A DNA stretch of 64,000 nucleotides from Mesonia aquimarina (GTDB lineage Bacteria; Bacteroidota; Bacteroidia; Flavobacteriales; Flavobacteriaceae): assembly GCF_003667275.1 (NCBI RefSeq), contig NZ_RCNV01000006.1, forward strand, positions 1-64,000, given 5' to 3'. The notes under the pieces were generated by a model. The model was not told where the DNA came from. It ran no database searches and saw only the letters and a program-made list of their open reading frames with translations. The stretch's first letter is position 1. Every line of letters starts with the position of its first letter. A program made the translations under genes and the position numbers. This document shows, in pieces, positions 6,835 through 14,480 of this stretch.

Positions 6835-7452
6835 TTATAAATATTTTTGAAATGCTTTTATGGGGCGAATATCGTCTACCACATCAATATCATTAAGTTC
6901 GGGTAGCAAAGTTACTTTTTTATTGCTCATGCTTTTTAAGGTGTCTTTAAAAACGCTAGCTGTACTCCATTTTTTATTTTGAAATACTGCGGAGTTTAAC
7001 TGATTCATACCCAATAAATAATAACCGCCATCTTTTGCGGGGCCAATTACATAATCATCCTGATCTAAAGCTGAAAAAGCATCGCTTATAATTTTTTCTG
7101 AGAGGTCATAAATATCACTTCCAACAATAACAATTTGTCGGTAGCCTGCCTGAAAACCTTCTTGAAAAGCAAATTGCATGCGTTCTCCTAAATCATTTCC
7201 ATGTTGTTGTTTTTTGCTGAAATAATCCCGTTGCCATAAATCGTTTTCTACTACATCTTCGGTGTACCAAATTTGTTTGTCGGCATCTATGTTTTTAATT
7301 ATTGAAGCGGTATGTGACAATAATGTTTTATAGATTTCTAAAGCGGCTTCGTTACCAATAGATTTTGCTAAGCGTGTTTTGCATTTTCCCAATTCCGGGT
7401 GGCGTACAAAAACCAATAATAATTTGGCTGAACTTGGAGTTTTTTGATGCAT
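6835..7452 (-). CDS. TIGR04282-type glycosyltransferase (arsenosugar-associated)
   Basis: The 205-residue protein has a GT-A fold of the DUF2064/TIGR04282 family. Visible features are LLLVFVRHPELGKCKTRLAK at the nucleotide-binding N-terminus, IVIVGSDIYDLS (an SD-type acidic motif for metal/nucleotide) near residue 105, and the GPAKDGGYYLLG signature near 137. The family is repeatedly found with ArsM and ArsS and is named for arsenosugar biosynthesis; a direct assay is not known to me. It lies 4 bp upstream of the phosphorylase gene, consistent with translational coupling. Confidence 0.85.
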   Translation of the reverse strand: MHQKTPSSAKLLLVFVRHPELGKCKTRLAKSIGNEAALEIYKTLLSHTASIIKNIDADKQIWYTEDVVENDLWQRDYFSKKQQHGNDLGERMQFAFQEGFQAGYRQIVIVGSDIYDLSEKIISDAFSALDQDDYVIGPAKDGGYYLLGMNQLNSAVFQNKKWSTASVFKDTLKSMSNKKVTLLPELNDIDVVDDIRPIKAFQKYL

Positions 7453-7475
7453 AAATTAAATTTTCAGAAGAATTT

Positions 7476-7973
7476 TTAATACACTTTTTCTCCTTTTTTC
7501 AGCCATTTTCCCCATTTTTTAGAATAGGCGTGAATACGATTGGTTTCATTTTGGGTAGAATCAACTACAGGAAAATTATTGTTTTTCCATTCAAAAATGC
7601 CGCCGTATAAATTTTTCACCTCGGTATAGCCGGCATTTTTTAATTTTTGCGCTATTTTTTCTGAACGAATTCCGAGGGAACAATACACGACAATTTCTTG
7701 GTTTTTTTTAGGGTAGTTTTCTTCAATTTTTTTGATTGAAAACTCTTTAAATCCCACAGCTTTCGCATTTTTTAGATGACTTACTTGATATTCTTCTGCT
7801 TCACGGGCATCAAAAATTAGCAAAGAACCGGTTTGGTTTACTTCCATTTTTAATTGTTCAACCGAAATATAAGGAATATTACCCGTATTTTTTTTAGCAA
7901 GCAATTCGGCTAAATCTGTTTGTCCCCAACTTATAAAAGGAAGAAATAAAAGCATAAAAATCAATTTTTTCAT
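7476..7973 (-). CDS. exported rhodanese-like protein
   Basis: About 165 residues from the ATG at 7973, which overlaps the ArsS stop (TAATG). An upstream start at 7994 would extend into arsS and precede the signal peptide, so it is disfavoured. A cleavable signal peptide (KKLIFMLLFLPFISWGQ) sends it to the periplasm. A single rhodanese domain follows with DAREAEEYQVSHLKNA and the active loop VVYCSLGIRSE carrying the catalytic cysteine. It is part of the arsenosugar operon. A sulfur-transfer role toward thio-arsenicals is conceivable but unsupported. Confidence 0.8.
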   Translation of the reverse strand: MKKLIFMLLFLPFISWGQTDLAELLAKKNTGNIPYISVEQLKMEVNQTGSLLIFDAREAEEYQVSHLKNAKAVGFKEFSIKKIEENYPKKNQEIVVYCSLGIRSEKIAQKLKNAGYTEVKNLYGGIFEWKNNNFPVVDSTQNETNRIHAYSKKWGKWLKKGEKVY

Positions 7974-9028
7974 TAGGCTACGCTTCCTTGGCAACTGCTA
8001 CCAGCACCAGCTGTACAACCGTAGCAATGTTGCGAAATTATAATATTTCTATTTTGTAATTCGTTTTCATTATAGTCGCTAATGTGTTGCACCTTACTGG
8101 CAACCTTTAGTTCTAACATCTGATTAAAATCACAATCATATAAATAGCCATCCCAACTAATGGAAAGTGTATTTCTACACATTACATTTTTTACGGCTGC
8201 AGGATTATAAGCATCAACTAAGGCATGCATATAATCTTCATAATTTTCTGAAGCAATTAAAAACTCAAGAAAACGGCTAATCGGTAAATTAGTGATTGCA
8301 AAAAGATTATTAAATTCGATATTAAAATCTTCTTTTAACGCTTCTTTAAAATCTCTCTCCATCGCTTCTTGATCGGTAGGAAGAAAAGCGCCTGAAGGAT
8401 TATATACAAGATCTAATTTTAAATCGCTGTTTTCTTTACCGTAGCCAACTTCATTTAGCATTTTTAATGCTCTTATGGAGCTGTCAAAAACACCTTTTCC
8501 GCGTTGCTTGTCTGTTTTTTCACGTTTATAAAAAGGAAGAGAAGAAACTACGTGTACGTTATGTTCTTTAAAAAACTGTGGTAAATCATGATACTTTTTA
8601 TTGGCCACAATAATGGTAAGATTAGAGCGAACAATAATGTCTTTGATACCGACTTTTGAAGCTTCTTTTACAAACCATCTAAAATTAGGATTCATCTCTG
8701 GGGCACCGCCGGTTAAATCTAAGGTGTGAGCGCCGGTCTGTTTAATTGCTTTTAAGCAATCTTTCATGGTTTCTACCGTCATAATTTCTTTACGGTCAGG
8801 ACCGGCATCTACGTGACAATGCGAACAAGTTTGATTGCACATATAGCCCAAATTTATCTGTAAAATCTCTAGTTTTTTAGGTTTTAGCGGCGTGTTTTCT
8901 GTTTGTGAAACTTTTTGTTTGAATGTAGGTAATTCGCCTTCAGCAAATAAACCATTGCTTAAAAACTCTAATTGTTTTACAGGGTTTGATAGATCGTCTT
9001 TTCTTGCGTGTAAAGATTTTTGTGTCAT
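7973..9028 (-). CDS. arsS: arsenosugar biosynthesis radical SAM protein ArsS
   Basis: About 351 residues from the ATG at 9028; the longer frame to 9061 adds 11 unlikely residues. The radical SAM [4Fe-4S] motif CNQTCSHC is at about residues 64-71, followed by HVDAGPDRKE and LDLTGGAPEMNP, the GGxPE-like SAM element. The C-terminal half matches the DUF3641 domain with ISWDGYLYDCDFNQML and terminal cysteines CYGCTAGAGSSCQG, likely for an auxiliary cluster. ArsS proteins attach the 5'-deoxyadenosyl group of SAM to methylated arsenic, the committed step to arsenosugars. The gene is followed without gap by the rhodanese gene. Confidence 0.92.
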   Translation of the reverse strand: MTQKSLHARKDDLSNPVKQLEFLSNGLFAEGELPTFKQKVSQTENTPLKPKKLEILQINLGYMCNQTCSHCHVDAGPDRKEIMTVETMKDCLKAIKQTGAHTLDLTGGAPEMNPNFRWFVKEASKVGIKDIIVRSNLTIIVANKKYHDLPQFFKEHNVHVVSSLPFYKREKTDKQRGKGVFDSSIRALKMLNEVGYGKENSDLKLDLVYNPSGAFLPTDQEAMERDFKEALKEDFNIEFNNLFAITNLPISRFLEFLIASENYEDYMHALVDAYNPAAVKNVMCRNTLSISWDGYLYDCDFNQMLELKVASKVQHISDYNENELQNRNIIISQHCYGCTAGAGSSCQGSVA

Positions 9029-9117
9029 AAAAGCAAATTCAGCGATTATAGAAATTGGCAAGTACTTTACTTGCCAATAATATTAACGAAAATGAGAAAG
9101 AATTGGATGTTAAAAAA

Positions 9118-9453
9118 TTACATCGATAATTTTTTATATTTATTCATCATCTGCACACCGTGTACCAAGCTTGCGCCACCTTCTATAGCTGCACCTGCAT
9201 GAACGGCTTCCATCATTTCTTCTTTTGTTATACCGCGTTGTAAACCATCTTGCGTATATGCATCTATGCAATACGGGCATTTTACGACATGTGAGACTGC
9301 TAAAGCAATCAGTGATTTTTCGCGTGCAGAAAGTGCACCTTCCTCAAATACTTTTCCGTAGTAATCGAAAAATTTTTTACCGAGCTCTTCACTCCATTCT
9401 GTAATTTCTCCAAATTTTCTTAAATCTGCGGGGTCATAATAAGATTTTGCCAT
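9118..9453 (-). CDS. arsenosugar-associated AhpD/CMD-like peroxidase protein
   Basis: A 111-residue carboxymuconolactone-decarboxylase fold protein with the redox motif CPYC in VVKCPYCIDAYTQDG (about residues 58-72) and the downstream EEMMEAVHAGAAIEGGA helix. Such proteins act as AhpD-like thiol reductases. This subtype is commonly annotated as arsenosugar biosynthesis-associated peroxidase-like. It is the first gene of the operon, 89 bp before arsS. It may keep arsenic species or thiols reduced; that is inference. Confidence 0.85.
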   Translation of the reverse strand: MAKSYYDPADLRKFGEITEWSEELGKKFFDYYGKVFEEGALSAREKSLIALAVSHVVKCPYCIDAYTQDGLQRGITKEEMMEAVHAGAAIEGGASLVHGVQMMNKYKKLSM

Positions 9454-9576
9454 ATCATTTTTTTTAAGTGAAGTTAAAGGTAATAATTTGTTTTTAGCTA
9501 ACAGAAAGCTTGTAATGTTTTTTAAAATGTAAAATAGCTAGGGTTTTTTTATTAAATTCACAATATAGATATACCA

Positions 9577-11889
9577 ATGCAAGAAGAAAGAAAATATTTA
9601 TCTTGGTTTTTAACTAGACCTTATTTGTCTGGTTTCTTTGTGTTTTGCCTTGTTTTTTTATTGAGTACCATAATTGCTTATCAAGAATATTCTTTGGTAA
9701 AAGAAAATGTGCGAAAGGAGAAAAACAGTGCACTTGCATTAGTTGAACAAAATATAGATCAGTCATTAAAAAATAGTTATATCTCTACGTTTACCTTGGC
9801 CTTAACGATTGATGATGAAGGAAAGCCGAAAAACTTTGCGGAGGTATCAAAAAAGATATTAGCTAATAGTACCAGTATAGATGCGCTCCAATTGGTTCCT
9901 GACGGAGTTATACAATATGTTTATCCTTTTGAAGCCAATAAAGAAGCGTTGGGTTTAGATATATTAAATACACCAACCACAAAAGATGAAGCGCTAAAAG
10001 CTATAGAGACTAAGCAATTGTATTTTGCCGGTCCATTAAAATTGAAACAAGGCGGAATGGGCATGGTGGGTAGACTTCCTATTTTTATTAAAAATAAATT
10101 CTGGGGATTTTCAGCTGTTATTATAAAGTTAGATCGTTTAATCGATAAATCAGGGGTAAACCAATTATCACAAAATGGATTATATTTTCAGTTTTCAAAA
10201 GTAAATCCGCTAAGTAAACAGGAAGAATTTTTCTTAGAAGAAGATAAAAACATAAGCCTTAAAAATGCCGAAAAATTAACGATAGAAGAAGGCGATTGGA
10301 CAATTTATGTGGCTTCCACAAAACCTAATAAGCCTTTTTATGCAGCACTTCCTTATTTATTATTCGGATTTTTATTGGCGGGTATTTGTTCAATTTTTAC
10401 CATTATCGTTTTTAAAAGACCCGCTGAGCTACAAAAAATTGTAAAAATACAAACAGTTAAATTGCTAAATTCAGAATTGAAATTTAAGGCAATCTTTGAT
10501 CAAGCCGGAGTAGGTATTGTTCATGTAAATGCTGAAAATGGTGCTTTTATTGAAGCTAATAAGCGTTTTTGCGACAAAGTGATGTTAAGCTTAGAAGAAT
10601 TAAAGCACAAGAATTTTTACGAACTTATTGAAGAAGATTCGTTTCAAAAAAAAACCCTTTTAGAGAATTCGAAAGCAGAAGTAAAACTACTTAGAAATGA
10701 CGGCATGCCTATTTTTGCTAGGCTAACTAATTCTCCTTTTAAAAGCAAACAAGGCTTAAGCTATATTACTATTGTTGAAGATATTACTGAAAAGAAAAAA
10801 ACTCGAAAGCATTTAAAAGAATTAAAAACACGTATGGAAATGGCCATACGTGTTTCTAAGTTAGCCTATTGGGAGTGGGATATAGCGACCGATAGAATTA
10901 CGTGGTCTAAACGTATGTACGAAATTTTTAATATACCAGAAGGGAAGCCGCTAAACTCTTCTGAAGTTTTAGATTATTTTCATAAATCAGATGTAGAAAA
11001 GTACAAGTATTTTAATAAGCAGCTTTTAATCGGGAAAAGTATAGAGCCTTATGAAGTAAGAATAGAACCAGCTCCCGGAAAAGTTGCTCATATATTAATT
11101 CATGTAGAAACGGAAGAAGATGAAGATGGAAATGTTTGTAAATTAAAAGGTAGTTTATTAGACGTAAGCAAAGAAAAACAAGCCGAAAAAAAACTAAACG
11201 ATTCTTATGATTTGGTCCTGCAGCAAAATCAGCGTTTGTTGAACTTCTCTTATATTATTTCTCATAATTTACGTTCTCACGCAGCTAATATTAAGTCGTT
11301 ATTAAGTTTGTTGTTGCCTTCATCAAAAGATAAAGAGCAAGAACAATTGATGGAAATGTTACAATCCGTATCAGATTCTTTAGATGAAACTTTGTTTGAT
11401 CTTAATGATATCGTAGATATTCAGAAAAAGACAAACATTGTAGTAGAGCCTTTGTCGGTTAAGAAATACGTAGATCGGGTGTTAAAAACTTTAGGAGGAG
11501 AGATTAAAGCAAAAAGCGCTAAAATCTCGACAATTGTTAAAGAAAACGATAATATAAATTTTAATGCCGCTTATTTTGAAAGTATTTTACTTAACTTTAT
11601 CTCCAATGCCATTAGGTATAGTCATCCAGAGCGTACTCCAGAAGTAGAAATTAAGTTTGAAGATCACGGAGACTTAAAAGTTATTACTATAAAGGATAAC
11701 GGAATAGGGATAGACCTTGCTAAAAACAAAGAGAAGCTATTTGGTATGTACAAAACCTTTACTAATCATCCTGATGCCAAAGGAATGGGGTTGTTTATCA
11801 GTAAAAGTCAATTGGAAGCCTTAGATGCGAAAGTAATGGTGAAAAGTAAAGTAAATAAGGGAACAACATTTAGTCTACTCTTTAAATAA
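9577..11889 (+). CDS. membrane sensor histidine kinase with CHASE-like and two PAS domains
   Basis: The 770-residue kinase has a transmembrane helix at about 18-36, an extracytoplasmic CHASE-like sensor domain (40-255), a second helix (257-280), PAS 1 (about 300-410) and PAS 2 (about 420-540). Then comes a HisKA-type helix with the phospho-acceptor His 563 in SHNLRSH, and a HATPase domain with NFISNAIRYS, DNGIGID and GMGLFIS. It lacks a receiver domain. The cognate regulator is the next gene, 6 bp downstream. The ligand is unknown. It is divergent from the arsenosugar operon, but no link to arsenic is visible. Confidence 0.9.
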   Translation: MQEERKYLSWFLTRPYLSGFFVFCLVFLLSTIIAYQEYSLVKENVRKEKNSALALVEQNIDQSLKNSYISTFTLALTIDDEGKPKNFAEVSKKILANSTSIDALQLVPDGVIQYVYPFEANKEALGLDILNTPTTKDEALKAIETKQLYFAGPLKLKQGGMGMVGRLPIFIKNKFWGFSAVIIKLDRLIDKSGVNQLSQNGLYFQFSKVNPLSKQEEFFLEEDKNISLKNAEKLTIEEGDWTIYVASTKPNKPFYAALPYLLFGFLLAGICSIFTIIVFKRPAELQKIVKIQTVKLLNSELKFKAIFDQAGVGIVHVNAENGAFIEANKRFCDKVMLSLEELKHKNFYELIEEDSFQKKTLLENSKAEVKLLRNDGMPIFARLTNSPFKSKQGLSYITIVEDITEKKKTRKHLKELKTRMEMAIRVSKLAYWEWDIATDRITWSKRMYEIFNIPEGKPLNSSEVLDYFHKSDVEKYKYFNKQLLIGKSIEPYEVRIEPAPGKVAHILIHVETEEDEDGNVCKLKGSLLDVSKEKQAEKKLNDSYDLVLQQNQRLLNFSYIISHNLRSHAANIKSLLSLLLPSSKDKEQEQLMEMLQSVSDSLDETLFDLNDIVDIQKKTNIVVEPLSVKKYVDRVLKTLGGEIKAKSAKISTIVKENDNINFNAAYFESILLNFISNAIRYSHPERTPEVEIKFEDHGDLKVITIKDNGIGIDLAKNKEKLFGMYKTFTNHPDAKGMGLFISKSQLEALDAKVMVKSKVNKGTTFSLLFK

Positions 11890-11895
11890 AAAACT

Positions 11896-12264
11896 ATGGA
11901 ATTTTGTATAATAGATGACGATAAGATTTATCAGTTTTTAATGAAAAAAACCATAGAGAGCATAAGTAATGATGTTGAGGTAAAGCTCTTTCATGATGGC
12001 TTAGATGCTATCAGTAGATTTAAAAAAGACGGTGTTTGCTGCAGTATAATACTACTGGATTTAAATATGCCCAATATGGACGGATGGCAATTTATTCAAG
12101 AATATAAAAAGCTAGAAAAAACCTGTGGCGAGAAGCATAAAATTTACATAGCCACCTCTTCCATTTCTTCACTAGATAAAGAAAAAGCCAAACAATTTAA
12201 AGAAATTGATGGCTATTTAACTAAACCGATTACTAAAAATAAACTCTTAGAAATTTTAGTCTAA
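11896..12264 (+). CDS. single-domain response regulator (CheY-like)
   Basis: The 122-residue receiver domain has the acidic pair DDDK near residue 8, phospho-acceptor Asp in LLDLNMPNMDGW (about residue 55) and the conserved Lys in LTKPI near the end. There is no output domain, so it probably acts by protein contact or in a phosphorelay with the kinase immediately upstream. Confidence 0.92.
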   Translation: MEFCIIDDDKIYQFLMKKTIESISNDVEVKLFHDGLDAISRFKKDGVCCSIILLDLNMPNMDGWQFIQEYKKLEKTCGEKHKIYIATSSISSLDKEKAKQFKEIDGYLTKPITKNKLLEILV

Positions 12265-12268
12265 CTCA

Positions 12269-13216
12269 TTAGGCTTGCTTTTTTAAGCCTCTCAGCATTG
12301 CTTTTGTCATCTTTTGTAGATCAAAATCATGTTTCCATTTCCAATCTTTTTGGGCAAAAGTGTCGTCTATACTAGATGGCCAAGTTTCGGCAATATCTTG
12401 TCTAAAATCAGGAGCATAATCAATGCTAAAATCAGCTATTTCTTTTTTAATTTCTTCCGCTAATTGTTTTGGGGTAAAACTAATTCCTCCTAAATTGTAA
12501 GAAGATCTAATGCTTAAATTTTCAGCGGGAGCATCCATTAATTGCATAGTTGCTTTTATGGCATCATCCATAAACATCATTGGTAAAGCAGTTTCTTCGC
12601 TTAAGAACGACGTGTATTTTTTTGAAGCTAAAGCTTCGTGGAAAATTTCTATAGCATAATCTGTGGTTCCGCCGCCCGGTGCAGTTTTGTAACTAATTAA
12701 ACCAGGATAACGAATACTTCTAACATCAACGCCATATTTCTTGTGGTAATATTCGCACCAACGTTCTCCGGATTGTTTGCTAATTCCGTAAACGGTTGTC
12801 GGTTCCATAATGGTAGTTTGCGGCGTTTGGTCTTGTGGCGTAGAAGGACCAAAAACAGCAATACTCGATGGCCAAAAAACCTTACTTACTTTTTTATCTT
12901 TAGCAAGATTTAAAACATTAAAAAGCGAATCCATATTTAGATGCCAGCCGCGCATCGGGAATTTTTCTGCTGTGGCACTAAGCATAGCCGCCATTAAATA
13001 AATTTCATCAATTTCATAATGCATTACTAAATCTTCAATGGCTTTATAATCGGTTGCATCGGCAGTTTCAAAAGGACCAGATTGCATTAACTCTTCGTTT
13101 CCTTCTCTAATGTCAACGGCAATTACATTGTCTTTTCCATATTTTTCGCGTAAACTTAAGGTAAGTTCGGTTCCTATTTGTCCGCAAGCGCCAATTATTA
13201 AGGTTTTTAATGCCAT
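12269..13216 (-). CDS. L-threonine 3-dehydrogenase, short-chain (epimerase-like) type
   Basis: The 315-residue extended-SDR enzyme should oxidise L-threonine to 2-amino-3-ketobutyrate with NAD. It shows the Rossmann motif GACGQIG (8-14), an SSIAVFG strand, the catalytic YGISK (about residues 144-148) and the threonine-dehydrogenase-like elements PGGGTTDYAIEIFHEA and LPMMFMDDAI. Flavobacterial enzymes of this type are characterised. UDP-sugar epimerase activity is less likely given these motifs. It is convergent with the response regulator, and the intergenic space is only 4 bp. Confidence 0.88.
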   Translation of the reverse strand: MALKTLIIGACGQIGTELTLSLREKYGKDNVIAVDIREGNEELMQSGPFETADATDYKAIEDLVMHYEIDEIYLMAAMLSATAEKFPMRGWHLNMDSLFNVLNLAKDKKVSKVFWPSSIAVFGPSTPQDQTPQTTIMEPTTVYGISKQSGERWCEYYHKKYGVDVRSIRYPGLISYKTAPGGGTTDYAIEIFHEALASKKYTSFLSEETALPMMFMDDAIKATMQLMDAPAENLSIRSSYNLGGISFTPKQLAEEIKKEIADFSIDYAPDFRQDIAETWPSSIDDTFAQKDWKWKHDFDLQKMTKAMLRGLKKQA

Positions 13217-13318
13217 AGTCTTTTTATTTTCTAAATTTGTAATGCCTTATAAAACGAAAGTTCAAAAGAACAATTTTTATGGGTTATTACAAAATCAAAT
13301 ATTTCAAGATTTTTTAAA

Positions 13319-13930
13319 ATGATACGAAAGAATTTTTTTTGGACCTTAAAAAACTTAGCGATTTGCGGTTCGTTTTTTTTGATAGCCTGTAAAGAAGAAG
13401 CGGTGGAAGAAGAAAAACAGAAAACTTTTCAGCAAGAAACAGCAGAAGCACTTTCTAAAGAAGTTAAACTCTCTTCAAACCGAACGATTGAATTAATTAC
13501 GGAAGCCAAAGAAACCACAGCTAATTGGAGTGCATATTTAACTTTGAAAAATGAAATTGAAAGTTTTGAAAACAGTACATATCAAGAAGTGATTAATGGT
13601 AGTAATAATTTAGTTGAATCTTTAGTTGCCGTAAAAACTACACTTCCTGAAGACTTTAAAGTAACGCCCGTTTATGCACGTATAAAAGTATTGATTACAC
13701 AAGCCCAGGTTTTGCATCAAGATGTAGAAAATCCAAGAGTAGAACCGGCGCGAATTGATACGCTAGTTAATGAGATTTATAAAAGCTTTGGCGATTTAAA
13801 AATTCAGTTGAATGAAGTTTATTTGAAAACTCTGGAAGATCTGGAGTCAGAATTTGATGATGCCATTCAGCCAGATACTTTACAAGAAACAACAGAAAAT
13901 AAGGCTGTAGATTCTATAAAAACTAACTAA
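13319..13930 (+). CDS. lipoprotein of unknown function
   Basis: A 203-residue predicted lipoprotein (FFLIACKEE, Cys about residue 24) followed by an acidic, mostly alpha-helical body with an EEEKQKTFQQETAEALSKE-type stretch, and an Asp/Glu/Thr-rich C-terminus. No family is recognised. It sits 1 bp ahead of an NTF2-like protein and upstream of an M13 peptidase, so the three may form a small envelope operon. Confidence 0.7.
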   Translation: MIRKNFFWTLKNLAICGSFFLIACKEEAVEEEKQKTFQQETAEALSKEVKLSSNRTIELITEAKETTANWSAYLTLKNEIESFENSTYQEVINGSNNLVESLVAVKTTLPEDFKVTPVYARIKVLITQAQVLHQDVENPRVEPARIDTLVNEIYKSFGDLKIQLNEVYLKTLEDLESEFDDAIQPDTLQETTENKAVDSIKTN

Positions 13931-13931
13931 T

Positions 13932-14423
13932 ATGCGTTTACGATATTTATTTTTAGCGGTGTTCAGTTTTCTTTGCTTGCATGGTTATGCACAAGAAAAA
14001 GTTATTGCTAGAACCTTAACCAATTGGCATAAAGCCGCTGCAGAAGCAAATTATGATGATTATTTTTCTGCCTTGGCACCGCAGGCTATTTTTATAGGCA
14101 CCGACCCGACAGAACATTGGACTAAAAAAGAATTTATGGCTTATGCTAAACCTTATTTTGATAAAGGAAAAGCCTGGGATTTTTCAACTTTAGAGCGCTT
14201 TATTTATCATCAAAAAGATGAGAATATTGCTTGGTTTGATGAACTTTTAACTACTCAAATGGGTTTGTGCAGAGGTTCCGGAGTTTTAGAAAAAAGAAAC
14301 GGTCAGTGGAAAATTAAGCATTATGTACTTTCCATAAGCATTCCAAATGAGGATGTTAGTGAAGTCGTTCAACTAAAAAAGTCATTTGAAGAAAATTTTA
14401 TCAAAGCAAAAAAAACAGACTAA
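13932..14423 (+). CDS. exported NTF2/SnoaL-like protein
   Basis: 163 residues with a signal peptide (LFLAVFSFLCLHGYAQ) and an NTF2-fold domain of the SnoaL-3/DUF4440 kind: LTNWHKAAAEANYDDYFSAL at the N-terminus, PTEHWTKKEFMAYAKPYFDKG in the middle and GVLEKRNGQWKIKHYVLS at the end. These domains bind small molecules or act as enzymes. No catalytic assignment can be made. It is probably cotranscribed with the preceding lipoprotein. Confidence 0.8.
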   Translation: MRLRYLFLAVFSFLCLHGYAQEKVIARTLTNWHKAAAEANYDDYFSALAPQAIFIGTDPTEHWTKKEFMAYAKPYFDKGKAWDFSTLERFIYHQKDENIAWFDELLTTQMGLCRGSGVLEKRNGQWKIKHYVLSISIPNEDVSEVVQLKKSFEENFIKAKKTD

Positions 14424-14480
14424 AGTCTGTAACAATTTTCAATTATTAATCACTAATATATAGATCAATACAATTAAATC

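Noticed and set aside
9577..12264. Arsenic-sensing two-component system
   Set aside because: It is only divergent from the arsenosugar operon; the sensor domain is CHASE-like and shows no arsenic-binding cysteines.
12269..13216. UDP-glucose 4-epimerase
   Set aside because: PGGGTTDYAIEI and LPMMFMDDAI point to the epimerase-like threonine dehydrogenase instead.
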